Source: Deltaproteobacteria bacterium
Lineage (GTDB): Bacteria; Myxococcota_A; UBA796; GCA-2862545
Assembly: GCA_007693595.1 (NCBI GenBank)
Contig: REDI01000023.1
Coordinates: forward strand, 1 to 34,244
Length of the DNA stretch: 34,244 bases
Direction: 5' to 3'
Shown here: positions 23,626 to 31,569 of the stretch, one piece after another
Numbering within the stretch: the first letter of the stretch is position 1
Layout of the letters: each line of letters opens with the position of its first letter
Translations under genes and position numbers: made by a program
Notes under the pieces: model-generated
Databases searched by the model: none
What the model saw: the letters and a program-made list of their open reading frames with translations, nothing else
What the model was told of the DNA's origin: nothing

Positions 23626-25014
23626 ATGTCCCTCGCCGACGAGGTCGCGCACTGCGCGGATCAGGCCTTCGACCAGACCCTCGACACCCTGAGCGGATAC
23701 CTTCGCATCCCCGCGATCTCCTGCGACCCGGATCACTTCGTCGAGGTCCGGCGCCTCGCACACCAGATCCGCGACGATCTCGCAGCCCTCGGGCTCGAGA
23801 ACGCCCGCTTGCTCGAGCTGCCCGACGCCCTACCCTGCGTCGCCGCAGAGTGGCTGCACGCCGGCCCCCAAGCGCCCACCGTCCTCATCTACGGCCACCT
23901 CGACCTCCAGCCCGTGAAGGGCGAGAGCTGGGACAGCCCCCCCCACGAGCCCACGGTGCGCGACGGGCGGCTCTACGCCCGCGGGGCGGCCGACGACATG
24001 GGGGGCTGGGTGAGCCACCTCGCCGCGATCCGGGCCTGGCTACAGACCACGGGCTCCCTGCCCTGCAACCTGCGCCTGCTCATCGAGGGCGAAGAAGAGA
24101 TCGGCTCCCCTAACCTGACCCGCTTCATGGACGCCTACCCTCAGGCCTTCGAGGCCCAGGTCATGGTGCTGACCGACTGCGACAACCCGAGCCCCGATGT
24201 GCCCGGCCTCACGGTCAGCCTGCGCGGCCTCGCGGAGCTGCGGGTGACCTGCAAGGCCCTCACTGCCGACGTGCACTCCGGGCTGTGGGGGAACATGGTG
24301 CCCGACGTCGGCGTCGCGCTCTGCCGCCTGATCGCCCGACTCACCGACGAGGATGGCCGTCTGAAGATCGGCCGCGTCGAGGTCGACGACGCCTGGCGGG
24401 AGGCCTCCGCCGAGGTGCCGCTGACCGAGACCGTGATCCGCGAAGGGGCCCACCTTCGCGACGACGTGGCCCCGCTCCCGGTCCACGATCGGACCCCGGC
24501 CGAGTGGCTGTGGAGGCAGCCGGCGATGACCGTGGTGTCGACCACCCTGCCCTCCCCCGCCCACAAGAAGAACGCCCTGCGACGCGAGGCCGAGGCGATC
24601 CTCTCGGTGCGGGTCGCGCCCGGCCAGGATCCCGAGGCCCTGTGCTCCGCGCTCACCCGAGCCCTCACCCAGGATCCCCCCGGGGGGGTCCTGGTCGAGA
24701 TCGAGGTCCTGCGCGACGGCTCGGGGGGCTGGCTTTACGAGCCCTCCGGGCCCGCCTTCCGCGCGGCGGACCGCGCCTACGACAAGGCCTTCGGCCACAA
24801 GCTCGTGCAGGTGGGCGTCGGCGGCTCGATCCCCTTCGTCGCGCTCTTAGGCGAGCGCTTCGGCGACCTACCGCTGATCCTGAACGGGGTCATGGACCCC
24901 AAGACCACCGCCCACGGACCGAACGAGTCCATGCACCTCGGGCTGTTCCGCAAGGCGATCGCCGCCAACGTCTACCTCTACGCCGAGCTCGCCAAGGCCC
25001 TGCCCCAGCGCTGA
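23626..25014 (+). CDS. M20-family metallodipeptidase
   Basis: 462 residues, typical for M20A/M20F dipeptidases. Metal and catalytic motifs in order are YGHLDLQP (His91, Asp93), YARGAADDMGG (Asp123/124), LIEGEEEIGSPN (Glu pair in 156-158), the dimerisation-domain DVHSGLWG, and HGPNESMHLG near the end (His430). A Met replaces the usual Lys in the RGA-DD-KG motif. Such enzymes cleave dipeptides such as carnosine-like or beta-Ala/Glu peptides in the cytoplasm; the substrate is not set by the sequence. There is no signal peptide. The start ATG 23626 directly follows a C-rich leader (GGAG about 8 bases upstream). Confidence 0.92.
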   Translation: MSLADEVAHCADQAFDQTLDTLSGYLRIPAISCDPDHFVEVRRLAHQIRDDLAALGLENARLLELPDALPCVAAEWLHAGPQAPTVLIYGHLDLQPVKGESWDSPPHEPTVRDGRLYARGAADDMGGWVSHLAAIRAWLQTTGSLPCNLRLLIEGEEEIGSPNLTRFMDAYPQAFEAQVMVLTDCDNPSPDVPGLTVSLRGLAELRVTCKALTADVHSGLWGNMVPDVGVALCRLIARLTDEDGRLKIGRVEVDDAWREASAEVPLTETVIREGAHLRDDVAPLPVHDRTPAEWLWRQPAMTVVSTTLPSPAHKKNALRREAEAILSVRVAPGQDPEALCSALTRALTQDPPGGVLVEIEVLRDGSGGWLYEPSGPAFRAADRAYDKAFGHKLVQVGVGGSIPFVALLGERFGDLPLILNGVMDPKTTAHGPNESMHLGLFRKAIAANVYLYAELAKALPQR

Positions 25015-25041
25015 GGTAGAGGCCGCGCCCCCTGATCGAGC

Positions 25042-25353
25042 CTACTGCCGCGAGGCCTGGTACGAAGCGCTAAGCGTGGGATCAGCCGCGATCTCGTAGA
25101 GGAGCTCCTCGAGCTCTTCGGCGGTGAGGCCGTGCTTCTCGAGGACCTTGTCGAGATCGCCACCCTTCGCTTCTTTGGCGATGGCGGCGGCCTTCTTGAC
25201 CCGGGCATCGATGCCGGGCGCTGACGGATCAGGGGCGGCCTGGCCCGCGTCGGTCTTGGCCGTCTCGGCCGCAGGCCCTGGATCGGGGGTCGGGGCAGGG
25301 GCGTCGCCACCACACGCGGCAAGCAGGAAGGCCAGGCTCAGAGTTCGAAACAT
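25042..25353 (-). CDS. Small lipoprotein with Pro/Ala linker and helical C-terminus
   Basis: 103 residues from ATG 25353, with GGGAG 7 bases upstream. Lipobox FLLAAC (Cys14). A Pro/Ala/Asp linker (15-50) is followed by a charged helical end (about 55-103) containing DLDKVLEKHGLTAEELEELL. No family recognised. It lies 31 bases downstream of the Gly/Arg-rich secreted protein gene on the same strand, so the two are probably co-transcribed; both mature proteins contain short helical segments of similar style. Confidence 0.75.
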   Translation of the reverse strand: MFRTLSLAFLLAACGGDAPAPTPDPGPAAETAKTDAGQAAPDPSAPGIDARVKKAAAIAKEAKGGDLDKVLEKHGLTAEELEELLYEIAADPTLSASYQASRQ

Positions 25354-25384
25354 GGTGCACTCCCGGGAGGGAAGAGGGGGAAGA

Positions 25385-26035
25385 TCAGCGGCCACCGCCG
25401 CGAGTGGTGGTGCGGCCACCGCCCCGCGCGGGCTCTTCGGAAGGTTCGGGCCGGGTCGTGCGGCCGCCCGACCGATCGGGGGCGTCGCCACCACCGCGGG
25501 TGGAGGTTCGGCCGCCTTCGGGAGCTTTCTCGTCGGCTGGTTGGGGCCGAGTGGTGCGCTCCCCACCGCGGGCAGGAGGGTCGCCACCGCGGGTTCCGGT
25601 GCGGGGCGCGTCGGGCTTGCCCGCGCCATCGGGGCGCCCCGCGCCATCGGGGCGGGCCCCTTCGGCCCCCTTGCCGCGAGGCACCTTCACGCCTCGCTCG
25701 CGGTGGTACTCACGGATCGCATCCGCGAGCTCCTGACCACGCTTGCCGCTCTCGATCTGCGACCGCACGAACTCGCCGAAGTCATCGACCGGGCCGTGTT
25801 CTTCGGCGGAGGCTTCGATGTCGCGGAGGAGCTTGGAGGTCTCGCTGCTCTTCATGCCGCGATCGCGGGCGGTCCGAAGCGTTTCGGAGACCTGGTCGGG
25901 CGAGGCCCCTCGGGCGCGCAGGGCCTCGGCCCGAGCCGGCAGCTCCAGCGCTTCGAGCGCGTCGGACGCCGGGTCCGCGTCTTGGGCGAGCGCCACGAGC
26001 GGCGCTGCGAGGGCGAGAAAGACAAAGGTACGCAT
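25385..26035 (-). CDS. Exported protein with helical domain and Gly-Arg-rich repeat tail
   Basis: 216 residues. Signal peptide MRTFVFLALAAPLVALAQ, cleavage probably after ALA. Residues 20-115 look helical and charged (ASPDQVSETLRTARDRGMKS, VDDFGEFVRSQIESGKRG). From about 120 the chain is low complexity, with repeats of GGRTTRP, TRGGG and GRPDGAG. This basic RG-rich tail in an exported protein could bind anionic polymers such as polysaccharide, DNA or lipopolysaccharide, which is an inference. GGAGG is upstream of the ATG, behind a good promoter candidate that carries a palindrome. Confidence 0.77.
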   Translation of the reverse strand: MRTFVFLALAAPLVALAQDADPASDALEALELPARAEALRARGASPDQVSETLRTARDRGMKSSETSKLLRDIEASAEEHGPVDDFGEFVRSQIESGKRGQELADAIREYHRERGVKVPRGKGAEGARPDGAGRPDGAGKPDAPRTGTRGGDPPARGGERTTRPQPADEKAPEGGRTSTRGGGDAPDRSGGRTTRPEPSEEPARGGGRTTTRGGGR

Positions 26036-26049
26036 GGGGCCTCCGAGCG

Positions 26050-26063
26050 AGATGCGCGCATCT
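26050..26063. promoter_or_regulatory. 14-bp perfect palindrome overlapping the -10 box (candidate operator)
   Basis: AGATGCGCGCATCT is a perfect two-fold palindrome that shares four bases with the -10 box at 26060-26065 and covers the expected start of transcription. The divergent neighbour is a TetR-type regulator beginning at 26173. TetR proteins bind palindromes as dimers, so it is a plausible operator, but no second copy was seen near tetR itself. Confidence 0.4.
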
Positions 26064-26087
26064 TACCAGCTTCTATGGTTGGGTCAA
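26060..26087 (-). promoter_or_regulatory. Candidate sigma-70 promoter for the Gly/Arg-rich exported protein
   Basis: Minus strand: -35 TTGACC (26082-26087, five of six consensus matches), 16-base spacer, -10 TAAGAT (26060-26065, four of six). The start codon at 26035 is 24 bases past the -10 box with GGAGG in between. This is one of the best promoter-like pairs in the window. Confidence 0.5.
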
Positions 26088-26172
26088 GGCTATAGGTGAA
26101 CTTTCCCTGCGCGCGACGCAGCGCCCTGGGCAAGACGATACACTGTGCGACCCGACCCACCCCGGAGCCCCG

Positions 26173-26778
26173 ATGGCCCGTCGCCTCACCGCCCTCCAGC
26201 GCCGTCAGCAGCTCATCCGGATCGGTCGGCAGGTCTTCGCCGAGCACGGCTTCGAGGGGACCACGGTCGAAGAGATCGCGCGGCGCGCCAAGGTCAGCAA
26301 GCCGATCATCTACGAGCACTTCGGCGGCAAGGAAGGACTCTACGCCGTGGTCGTCGACCGAGACATGGAGGCGATCGTAGGCCGGATCTCCCAAGCGATC
26401 GGTCAAGGATCCCCTCGTGAGCGCCTCGAAGCCGCCGTGCTTGCCTTCCTCACCTGGGTCCGCGACGAGCCCGACGCCTTCATGCTCCTGCTGCGCGACA
26501 GTCCCACCAGCCGAGGGTCAGGCATGGCCGGGCTGCTCCACGATCTGGCAGACCGCGTCGGCACCGTATTCAACGAGCAGTTCACCGCCGCAGGCTTCGA
26601 CAAGCGGCTCGCCCCTCTGTACGCCCACGCCTTGGTCGGGATGGTCACCTTCGTCGGGGAGTGGTGGATAGAGGCCCGAAAGCCGCCGGTTGAAGTCGTC
26701 GCTGCCCACGTCGCGGCGCTCGCCTGGATGGGGCTCCGCCACCTGCCCGCCAAGCCCGCGCTCTCCTTGGATCCCTAG
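26173..26778 (+). CDS. TetR/AcrR-family transcriptional regulator
   Basis: 201 residues. The N-terminal helix-turn-helix (about 10-56) is typical: GRQVFAEHGFEGTTVEEIAR, then AKVSKPIIYEHFGGKEGLY. The C-terminal domain (70-190) is all-helical and would bind a small ligand and form the dimer. It has a TACACT -10-like box at 26139-26144 and GGAG before the ATG. It precedes the MaoC-like and asparaginase genes by 26 bases, so it may regulate this operon and itself. The ligand is unknown. Confidence 0.92.
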   Translation: MARRLTALQRRQQLIRIGRQVFAEHGFEGTTVEEIARRAKVSKPIIYEHFGGKEGLYAVVVDRDMEAIVGRISQAIGQGSPRERLEAAVLAFLTWVRDEPDAFMLLLRDSPTSRGSGMAGLLHDLADRVGTVFNEQFTAAGFDKRLAPLYAHALVGMVTFVGEWWIEARKPPVEVVAAHVAALAWMGLRHLPAKPALSLDP

Positions 26779-26804
26779 CTTCGCCTTATCCCCCTGGAGC
26801 CGCC

Positions 26805-27647
26805 TTGCGCCCTACCCGCCTCGCCCGTGCCCTCCTCCCCAAGGGACCGCTCAGCCCCACCCGGATCGGCCCGGTGGTGCATCGCGCCGCCCTGGTCGAC
26901 AAGGATCCAGCGCCCTACGCCGCGTGGATGCACGCCCCGGTGGACCCGCCACCCCTCACCTGGCTCTACCCTTGGGTGCAGCCCATGCACCTCGCGGCCC
27001 TGCTCGACCCCGCCCTGCGGATCCCCGTGCTCGGCATGGTGCACGCGGGCAATGTCATCGCCCGCACAGCCGCGCTGCCCCGTCGGCCCCGCGCGGTGCT
27101 CGAGCTCGCCGAGACCGATCCGATCGCCGGCCGGCGCGCCTTGCTGCTTCGCACCTTGATCTACGGCGAGAGCGGGCCAGGGGCCGCCATGCTCAGCACC
27201 TACCTGTTGCGGGCCAAGGCCCCCAAAGAACTCGACGGTCCGTCGCGCAGCCCGACCTTCGACACCTCCTGGCCCGAAGAAGCCCCCGCCCGCACCTGGC
27301 CTCGCGACGCAGGGCGGGCCTACGCCCACATCTCCGGCGACTACAACCCCATCCACCTCGCCGCGCCCCTCGCCCGTCTCTTCGGCCAGCGCGGCGCGAT
27401 CCTTCACGGCATGGCCATGGCGGCCGCCGCTTGGCACGACACCGGCGCCGAGGCCTCCTATCAAGATCTCACCTTTCGCCGCCCCCTCGTGCTCCCCGGC
27501 ACCACCCGGACCCACTACGATCCGCCGTCGGGTCGCTTCGCGATCCTGGGAGACGACGGCACCACGCACGCTCGCGGCGAACACGGCGACCATGATCGAG
27601 CCCAAGCCTTGATCGACGCGCTCACCCACGACCTCGGGGGGATCTGA
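26805..27647 (+). CDS. MaoC-like (R)-specific hydratase/dehydratase, double hotdog
   Basis: 280 residues from TTG 26805, with GGAG 7 bases upstream. The C-terminal hotdog has the hydratase 2 motif YAHISGDYNPIHLA (Asp179, Asn181, His184), followed by GAILHGMAMAA. The N-terminal half (LTWLYPWVQPMHLAALLDP, VHAGNVI) resembles the second, non-catalytic hotdog of fused MaoC proteins. Such enzymes hydrate or dehydrate enoyl-CoA or enoyl-ACP thioesters with (R)-3-hydroxy products. It sits between tetR and an asparaginase gene, 3 bases from the latter. A fatty-acid or polyester role is plausible, but there is no further lipid gene in this block. Confidence 0.85.
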   Translation: MRPTRLARALLPKGPLSPTRIGPVVHRAALVDKDPAPYAAWMHAPVDPPPLTWLYPWVQPMHLAALLDPALRIPVLGMVHAGNVIARTAALPRRPRAVLELAETDPIAGRRALLLRTLIYGESGPGAAMLSTYLLRAKAPKELDGPSRSPTFDTSWPEEAPARTWPRDAGRAYAHISGDYNPIHLAAPLARLFGQRGAILHGMAMAAAAWHDTGAEASYQDLTFRRPLVLPGTTRTHYDPPSGRFAILGDDGTTHARGEHGDHDRAQALIDALTHDLGGI

Positions 27648-27650
27648 GCG

Positions 27651-28571
27651 ATGGCCCTCGCCCTCGCCTTGCACGGCGGCGCTGGTCTGATCCGCCGCGA
27701 CAGCCTGAGCTCCGAGCGAGAGCAGGCAGCGCGGATCGCTCTTGCCCAAGCACTCGACGCCGGCTGGAAGGTCCTGACCAAGGGAGGCTCTGCGCTGGGG
27801 GCGGTCGAGGCGGCGGTCGTGGTCCTCGAAGACGCCCCCTGCTTCAACGCGGGCCGAGGCTCTGTCCTCACCCAAGGCGGCGGGATCGAGCTGGATGCCT
27901 CGATCATGGACGGACGCGACCGAAGCGCCGGGGCGGTCGCCGGCTGTTCTCTGCCCCGAAACCCCATCCGGGCCGCCCTCGCGGTGCGGGATCGATCCCC
28001 TCATGTGCTGCTGTGCGGACCCGGGGCGGACGCCTTCGTTCAGGAGGTCGGGTTGGACCAGGCAGCGCTCTCGTGGTTCCTCACCCCCGAGCGGCAGACC
28101 CAGTACGCGAGAGTGGCTGAACGAGGCGGTGTCTCGCTGGACCACGACGCCTCCTCGCGAGACGTCTTTGGAACGGTCGGGGCGGTGGCTTGCGATCGGC
28201 ACGGCGACCTCGCGGCGGGGACCTCGACGGGGGGCATGGTGAACAAGCGGCGCGGCCGGGTCGGCGACTCGCCGATCCTCGGAGCAGGGACCTACGCCTG
28301 GAACTCCACCTGCGCGGTGAGCGGCACCGGGCACGGCGAGCCCTTCATGCGGCTCGGGGTCGCGCTCCGGGTGAGCATGCTCATGGAGCTGCGCGACCTG
28401 AACCTCGCCTGCGCCGCCCATCAGGTCATCCACACCGACCTGCCCGATGTCCATGGCCAAGGGGGGCTGATCGCGGTCGATGCGCAAGGCAACGTCACCA
28501 TGCCCTTCAACACGGGAGGCATGTTCCGCGCCTTCCGGACCGCCACCGACGAGGGCGTCGAGATCTGGTGA
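27651..28571 (+). CDS. iaaA: Isoaspartyl peptidase / plant-type L-asparaginase (Ntn hydrolase)
   Basis: 306 residues. Family motifs are LALHGGAG at the N-terminus, FNAGRGSVLT, ELDASIMDG, and the self-cleavage site DVFGTVGAVA with nucleophile Thr175 at the new N-terminus of the small subunit. TSTGGMVNKRRGRVGDSPI and GAGTYA follow. The proenzyme would cut before Thr175 to give alpha and beta chains, then hydrolyse isoaspartyl dipeptides and asparagine. An ATG at 27651 starts just after the maoC stop. The stop codon lies at the edge of a strong hairpin shared with the convergent miaE. Confidence 0.93.
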   Translation: MALALALHGGAGLIRRDSLSSEREQAARIALAQALDAGWKVLTKGGSALGAVEAAVVVLEDAPCFNAGRGSVLTQGGGIELDASIMDGRDRSAGAVAGCSLPRNPIRAALAVRDRSPHVLLCGPGADAFVQEVGLDQAALSWFLTPERQTQYARVAERGGVSLDHDASSRDVFGTVGAVACDRHGDLAAGTSTGGMVNKRRGRVGDSPILGAGTYAWNSTCAVSGTGHGEPFMRLGVALRVSMLMELRDLNLACAAHQVIHTDLPDVHGQGGLIAVDAQGNVTMPFNTGGMFRAFRTATDEGVEIW

Positions 28572-28599
28572 GATCAGGTGTGCATGCGCACCTGATCTC
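28570..28599. terminator. Strong hairpin shared by convergent iaaA and miaE ends
   Basis: A perfect 11-bp inverted repeat, GAGATCAGGTG / CACCTGATCTC, with loop TGCATGCG. It begins inside the iaaA stop codon (28569-28571) and contains the miaE stop (28574-28576) plus its last codons. The symmetry would allow it to work in both directions. No U-tract follows on either strand. Confidence 0.55.
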
Positions 28600-29152
28600 G
28601 GGGGGCTCGCGCGATCACCGCCGCCTCGATCTCGGCCAGCTCCCGCAGCCGCTCCACCGCCGCTTCTCGCCCGACGAGCTCGGCCGTCAGGTGGACGTAG
28701 CCCCGATGGTGCCTCGCCTCGGAGGCGAGCAGGCCCTTGTAGAGCTCCCGCAGGTCCTCATCGGTGAGGTGTTCGCTCAAGAGCTTCATGCGCTCGCACG
28801 ATCGGGCCTCGATAAGCGAGCAGACGAGCAGGGTATCGACGAGGCGGTCCGGCTCTCCCCTGCGCACGTGCTTCATGAGCTCACCGGCGTAGGGGCTGGG
28901 ATCGAGTACGGTGAAGGGGATCTGGCGTCGATCCAGCTCGGTCAGCATGAGCTCGAAGTGCTCGAGCTCCTCGCGGGCCAGCTCCGAGAGCCACCGCAGC
29001 AGGAAGGGTCGGGTCTGGTAGCGGAAGATCAGGTTGATCGCCATCGAGGCGGCCTTCTTCTCGCAGTGGGCGTGATCGAGGAGGAGGTGGTCGAGACGAC
29101 GCTCCACCCGCTGCACCCAGCTCGGATCGGTGGTGGAGGCGAGGCTGAGCAT
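28574..29152 (-). CDS. miaE: tRNA-(ms2io6A)-hydroxylase MiaE
   Basis: 192 residues, four-helix ferritin-like protein. The six diiron ligands of the family can be placed: Glu31 (HAHCEKKAAS), Glu62 and His65 (REELEHFE), Glu115 (SLIEARSCERM), Glu145 and His148 (ASEARHHRGY). MiaE hydroxylates the isopentenyl group of ms2i6A at tRNA position 37 using O2. It stands alone in the minus direction, with the last codons inside the hairpin shared with iaaA. A 76-base divergent gap separates its start from the alpha/beta hydrolase. Confidence 0.94.
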   Translation of the reverse strand: MLSLASTTDPSWVQRVERRLDHLLLDHAHCEKKAASMAINLIFRYQTRPFLLRWLSELAREELEHFELMLTELDRRQIPFTVLDPSPYAGELMKHVRRGEPDRLVDTLLVCSLIEARSCERMKLLSEHLTDEDLRELYKGLLASEARHHRGYVHLTAELVGREAAVERLRELAEIEAAVIARAPRDQVRMHT

Positions 29153-29228
29153 GGGGACTCCGTAACGCCCCCGGCCCTTAGCGCGAGCCGAGTCTCTCCG
29201 CCCGCACGCTCAGGTTAGCCACAAGCTC

Positions 29229-30341
29229 ATGCGCAGTATCCTCAGCCTCATCCGCTGGCTCGGCCCCTGGACCCGCCCGACCTCCGCGCCTTCCCAGGTG
29301 ATCTGGAGCCCCATCGCCTTCGGCGAGGAGCGCCCGCTGACGGGCCGGCTCTACGAGCCGCAAGGTCGCATGCGCGGCGCCTACCTCATGAGCCCAGGGC
29401 TCCACCCCTTGGGTCCCGAGCACCCGGTCCTCGACCGCTTCTGCCGCATCCTGGCGGCGAGCGGCTTCCTCGTGCTCTGTCCATCCCTGCCCGACCACCG
29501 GCGGACCCTGCTCACCGAGATCTCCACCCGCGATCTGGGGGCGGCCCTCGACGCGCTCCGGGCCGAGTCAGGGGTCTCGCGGCCCGCCCTCTTCGCGGTC
29601 TCCTTCGGGGTGCTCCCCGCCGTGCGCCTCGCCGCCGAGCGCGCCGACCACGACCACCTCAGCGGCCTGCTCCTGTACGGAGGCCACGCCGACTTCGAGC
29701 GCACCCTGCGCTACGTGCTCCGAGGCCGGGTCGACGGCGAGCGCGTGCGTCCCCCCGACCTGCGGCTCCTGCCCGTGCCCCTCATGAACCTGCCCGAGAT
29801 CCCCGGCCTGACCGGCGACCGAGAGCGCCTGCACCAGGCCTGGCTCGCTTGGATGACCGAGGCCTGGCTCCTCGACGGGCACGCCGAAGAGGCTTGGCTG
29901 GCCTTGGCCGCCCGCATCCGCGAGGAGCTCCCCGAGACCCTCCACCCGACCTACGACCTGGGCACCGGCCGGCGCGAGGGCGCCGACGATCTGGTCCTCG
30001 ACGTGTTGCACGCCCATCCCGACTATGCGCCGCGGTACAGCCCGATCACCTACGCAGATGGCGTCCGCGTGCCGGTCGTCATCCTGCACGGCGTCGACGA
30101 TCCCGTCATCCACGTCAGCGAGGCGGCCCACCTCGCCGCGTCCCTGGCTCAGAGCCCACGGGTCGAGGTCCATGTGACCGGCTTGTATGGCCACACCCGC
30201 ATCGCGGGGTTCCGCGAGATCCTCACCATGGGACGCACCCTCACCGGCGAGCTGGGCACCGCAGCCAAGGTGGTCGCTGGGATCAGCCGTCTCGCCATCG
30301 ACGGCCACGGTGGCGACGAGCGCGACAGGCCCAAGGTCTGA
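29229..30341 (+). CDS. Alpha/beta-hydrolase-fold protein
   Basis: 370 residues. The nucleophile elbow reads AVSFG (Ser125), with Ala in place of the usual first Gly. The acid loop is HGVDDPVIHVSEA near residue 300, and the His is in LYGHTRI near 325. Together these give a Ser-Asp-His triad in the right order. An insert of about 100 helical residues between strands 6 and 7 (RYVLRGRVDGERVRPPDL onward) forms a cap. There is no signal peptide. It may be a dienelactone-hydrolase-like or uncharacterised esterase; the substrate is unknown. The ATG at 29229 has no clear ribosome site, so the true start might differ slightly. Confidence 0.82.
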   Translation: MRSILSLIRWLGPWTRPTSAPSQVIWSPIAFGEERPLTGRLYEPQGRMRGAYLMSPGLHPLGPEHPVLDRFCRILAASGFLVLCPSLPDHRRTLLTEISTRDLGAALDALRAESGVSRPALFAVSFGVLPAVRLAAERADHDHLSGLLLYGGHADFERTLRYVLRGRVDGERVRPPDLRLLPVPLMNLPEIPGLTGDRERLHQAWLAWMTEAWLLDGHAEEAWLALAARIREELPETLHPTYDLGTGRREGADDLVLDVLHAHPDYAPRYSPITYADGVRVPVVILHGVDDPVIHVSEAAHLAASLAQSPRVEVHVTGLYGHTRIAGFREILTMGRTLTGELGTAAKVVAGISRLAIDGHGGDERDRPKV

Positions 30342-30352
30342 CAGCCCCCGAT

Positions 30353-30368
30353 GGGCGCCTGCGCGCCC
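30353..30368 (+). terminator. Hairpin after the alpha/beta-hydrolase gene
   Basis: GGGCGC / GCGCCC with a CTGC loop, 12 bases after the stop. A second dyad, GGCTCG-TT-CGAGCC, lies at 30392-30405. Neither is followed by a T-run. Confidence 0.38.
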
Positions 30369-30492
30369 CGTGCGGACGGCCGGCACGCAAAGGCTCGTTC
30401 GAGCCACCGGACGCGGACTGCTGGCCCTTCCCAGGTGACGCGATCGTCGTCAGCAGGCTAAACAGAGACCCACACCGCGCCGGAGTCGCCCC

Positions 30493-31386
30493 ATGCCACG
30501 ATCCCTCCTCTGCTCCCTCTGCCTCCTCTTCGCATGCTCCGCCGAGCCTGCCGAAGACCCGTCGTCCGATCTCGACACGCTCGCGGGCCTGTGGGTGGGC
30601 AGCGAGCTCGATGTGCTCAACGTCGTCGATCATCGAGAGGGGGTCGAAGGACGAGGTGACTGCGATGACGGCGACGACCGGATCTGCGACAGCGTGCTCG
30701 AGCTCACCGTCGAGGGGACCGAGCCCGGAGCCACCGCGGAGGAGCTGCAGTTCGTCGCGGCCGGCGTCCCCAACATCTACGAGGCGCAGGGCACCTTCAT
30801 TCCAGATGGCATGCGCGCTTTCGGGATCCTCTCGGACAGTCGGCGGCACATGGCGCTGCTCATCCTCACCCAACCCGGTCCCGACGCGGCGCTCTATGTG
30901 AGCATGAAGGATCGCTACCGCGAGGACCCAGGGCTCCCCGAGGAGCAGTACGATGCCACCCGCCTCGACGGCCGCACCTTTCGCGGGCGAACGTACGCCT
31001 TTGACCTCCAGGGGGACCCCCAGTCCCCGCAAGACGACCAAGAGCTCACCCTGCGCGCTGACGCGCCCGACGGCTTCCGCTTCGATCCCGAAGGCCGGAT
31101 CCATGGCGAGGACCTCACCGGGACCCCACCGCGGCTCACCTATGACCCCAACAGCGTAGATAGCTGGCTCGGTATCTACCATAGTGGTCAGAACCTGCCC
31201 GTGGGCACCGGCAACCTCCAGACCCAGACCGAGTACCGCACCGTGATCGGCATTCCGGGTCGCGAGGCGTCATCCCTGTTGGTGGTGACCTGCCGGGGCG
31301 ACACCTCCGAGTGCTCCAACGGTCGCGGCGAAGGATTGGAGACCTGGGACCTCGAGCGCTATCGCTTCACGTTGCTGACGCGGTGA
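30493..31386 (+). CDS. Putative lipoprotein of unknown function
   Basis: 297 residues. Lipoprotein signal MPRSLLCSLCLLFAC (Cys15). The mature part is acidic and predicted beta-rich (LAGLWVGSELDVLNVVDHRE, LEDL-like loops, RRHMALLILTQPGPDAALYV) with cysteine pairs near residues 57-65 and 265-276. LAGLWVGSELD resembles the first strand of lipocalin-like or Tol-Pal-associated barrels, but this is weak. No domain was recognised. It is followed by a strong hairpin. Confidence 0.77.
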   Translation: MPRSLLCSLCLLFACSAEPAEDPSSDLDTLAGLWVGSELDVLNVVDHREGVEGRGDCDDGDDRICDSVLELTVEGTEPGATAEELQFVAAGVPNIYEAQGTFIPDGMRAFGILSDSRRHMALLILTQPGPDAALYVSMKDRYREDPGLPEEQYDATRLDGRTFRGRTYAFDLQGDPQSPQDDQELTLRADAPDGFRFDPEGRIHGEDLTGTPPRLTYDPNSVDSWLGIYHSGQNLPVGTGNLQTQTEYRTVIGIPGREASSLLVVTCRGDTSECSNGRGEGLETWDLERYRFTLLTR

Positions 31387-31402
31387 GGATCCAGGCCGCC
31401 AC

Positions 31403-31439
31403 CCCTCTCGCGGCGGCTGCCTGCAACACCGCGAGAGGG
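31403..31439 (+). terminator. Strong hairpin after the lipoprotein gene at 30493
   Basis: A perfect 11-bp inverted repeat, CCCTCTCGCGG / CCGCGAGAGGG, with a 15-base loop, 16 bases after the stop at 31386. No U-tract follows. Confidence 0.5.
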
Positions 31440-31569
31440 ATGGGGCGACGAGGCCCGCCGGACGACGGGCCGATGACCCTTAGCCTTCGCGTCGGTTCAG
31501 TGGACCCTTCGAAGATCTCACATGGCCGAACCATGCCGACCGACCCCTCGGATAGGGTATCCTCAGGCC

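Noticed and set aside
26775-28487. Long minus-strand open frame (570 codons) opposite the MaoC and asparaginase genes
   Set aside because: Both opposite genes have catalytic motifs and tight operon spacing, and the minus-strand product is low-information His/Arg/Gly-rich.
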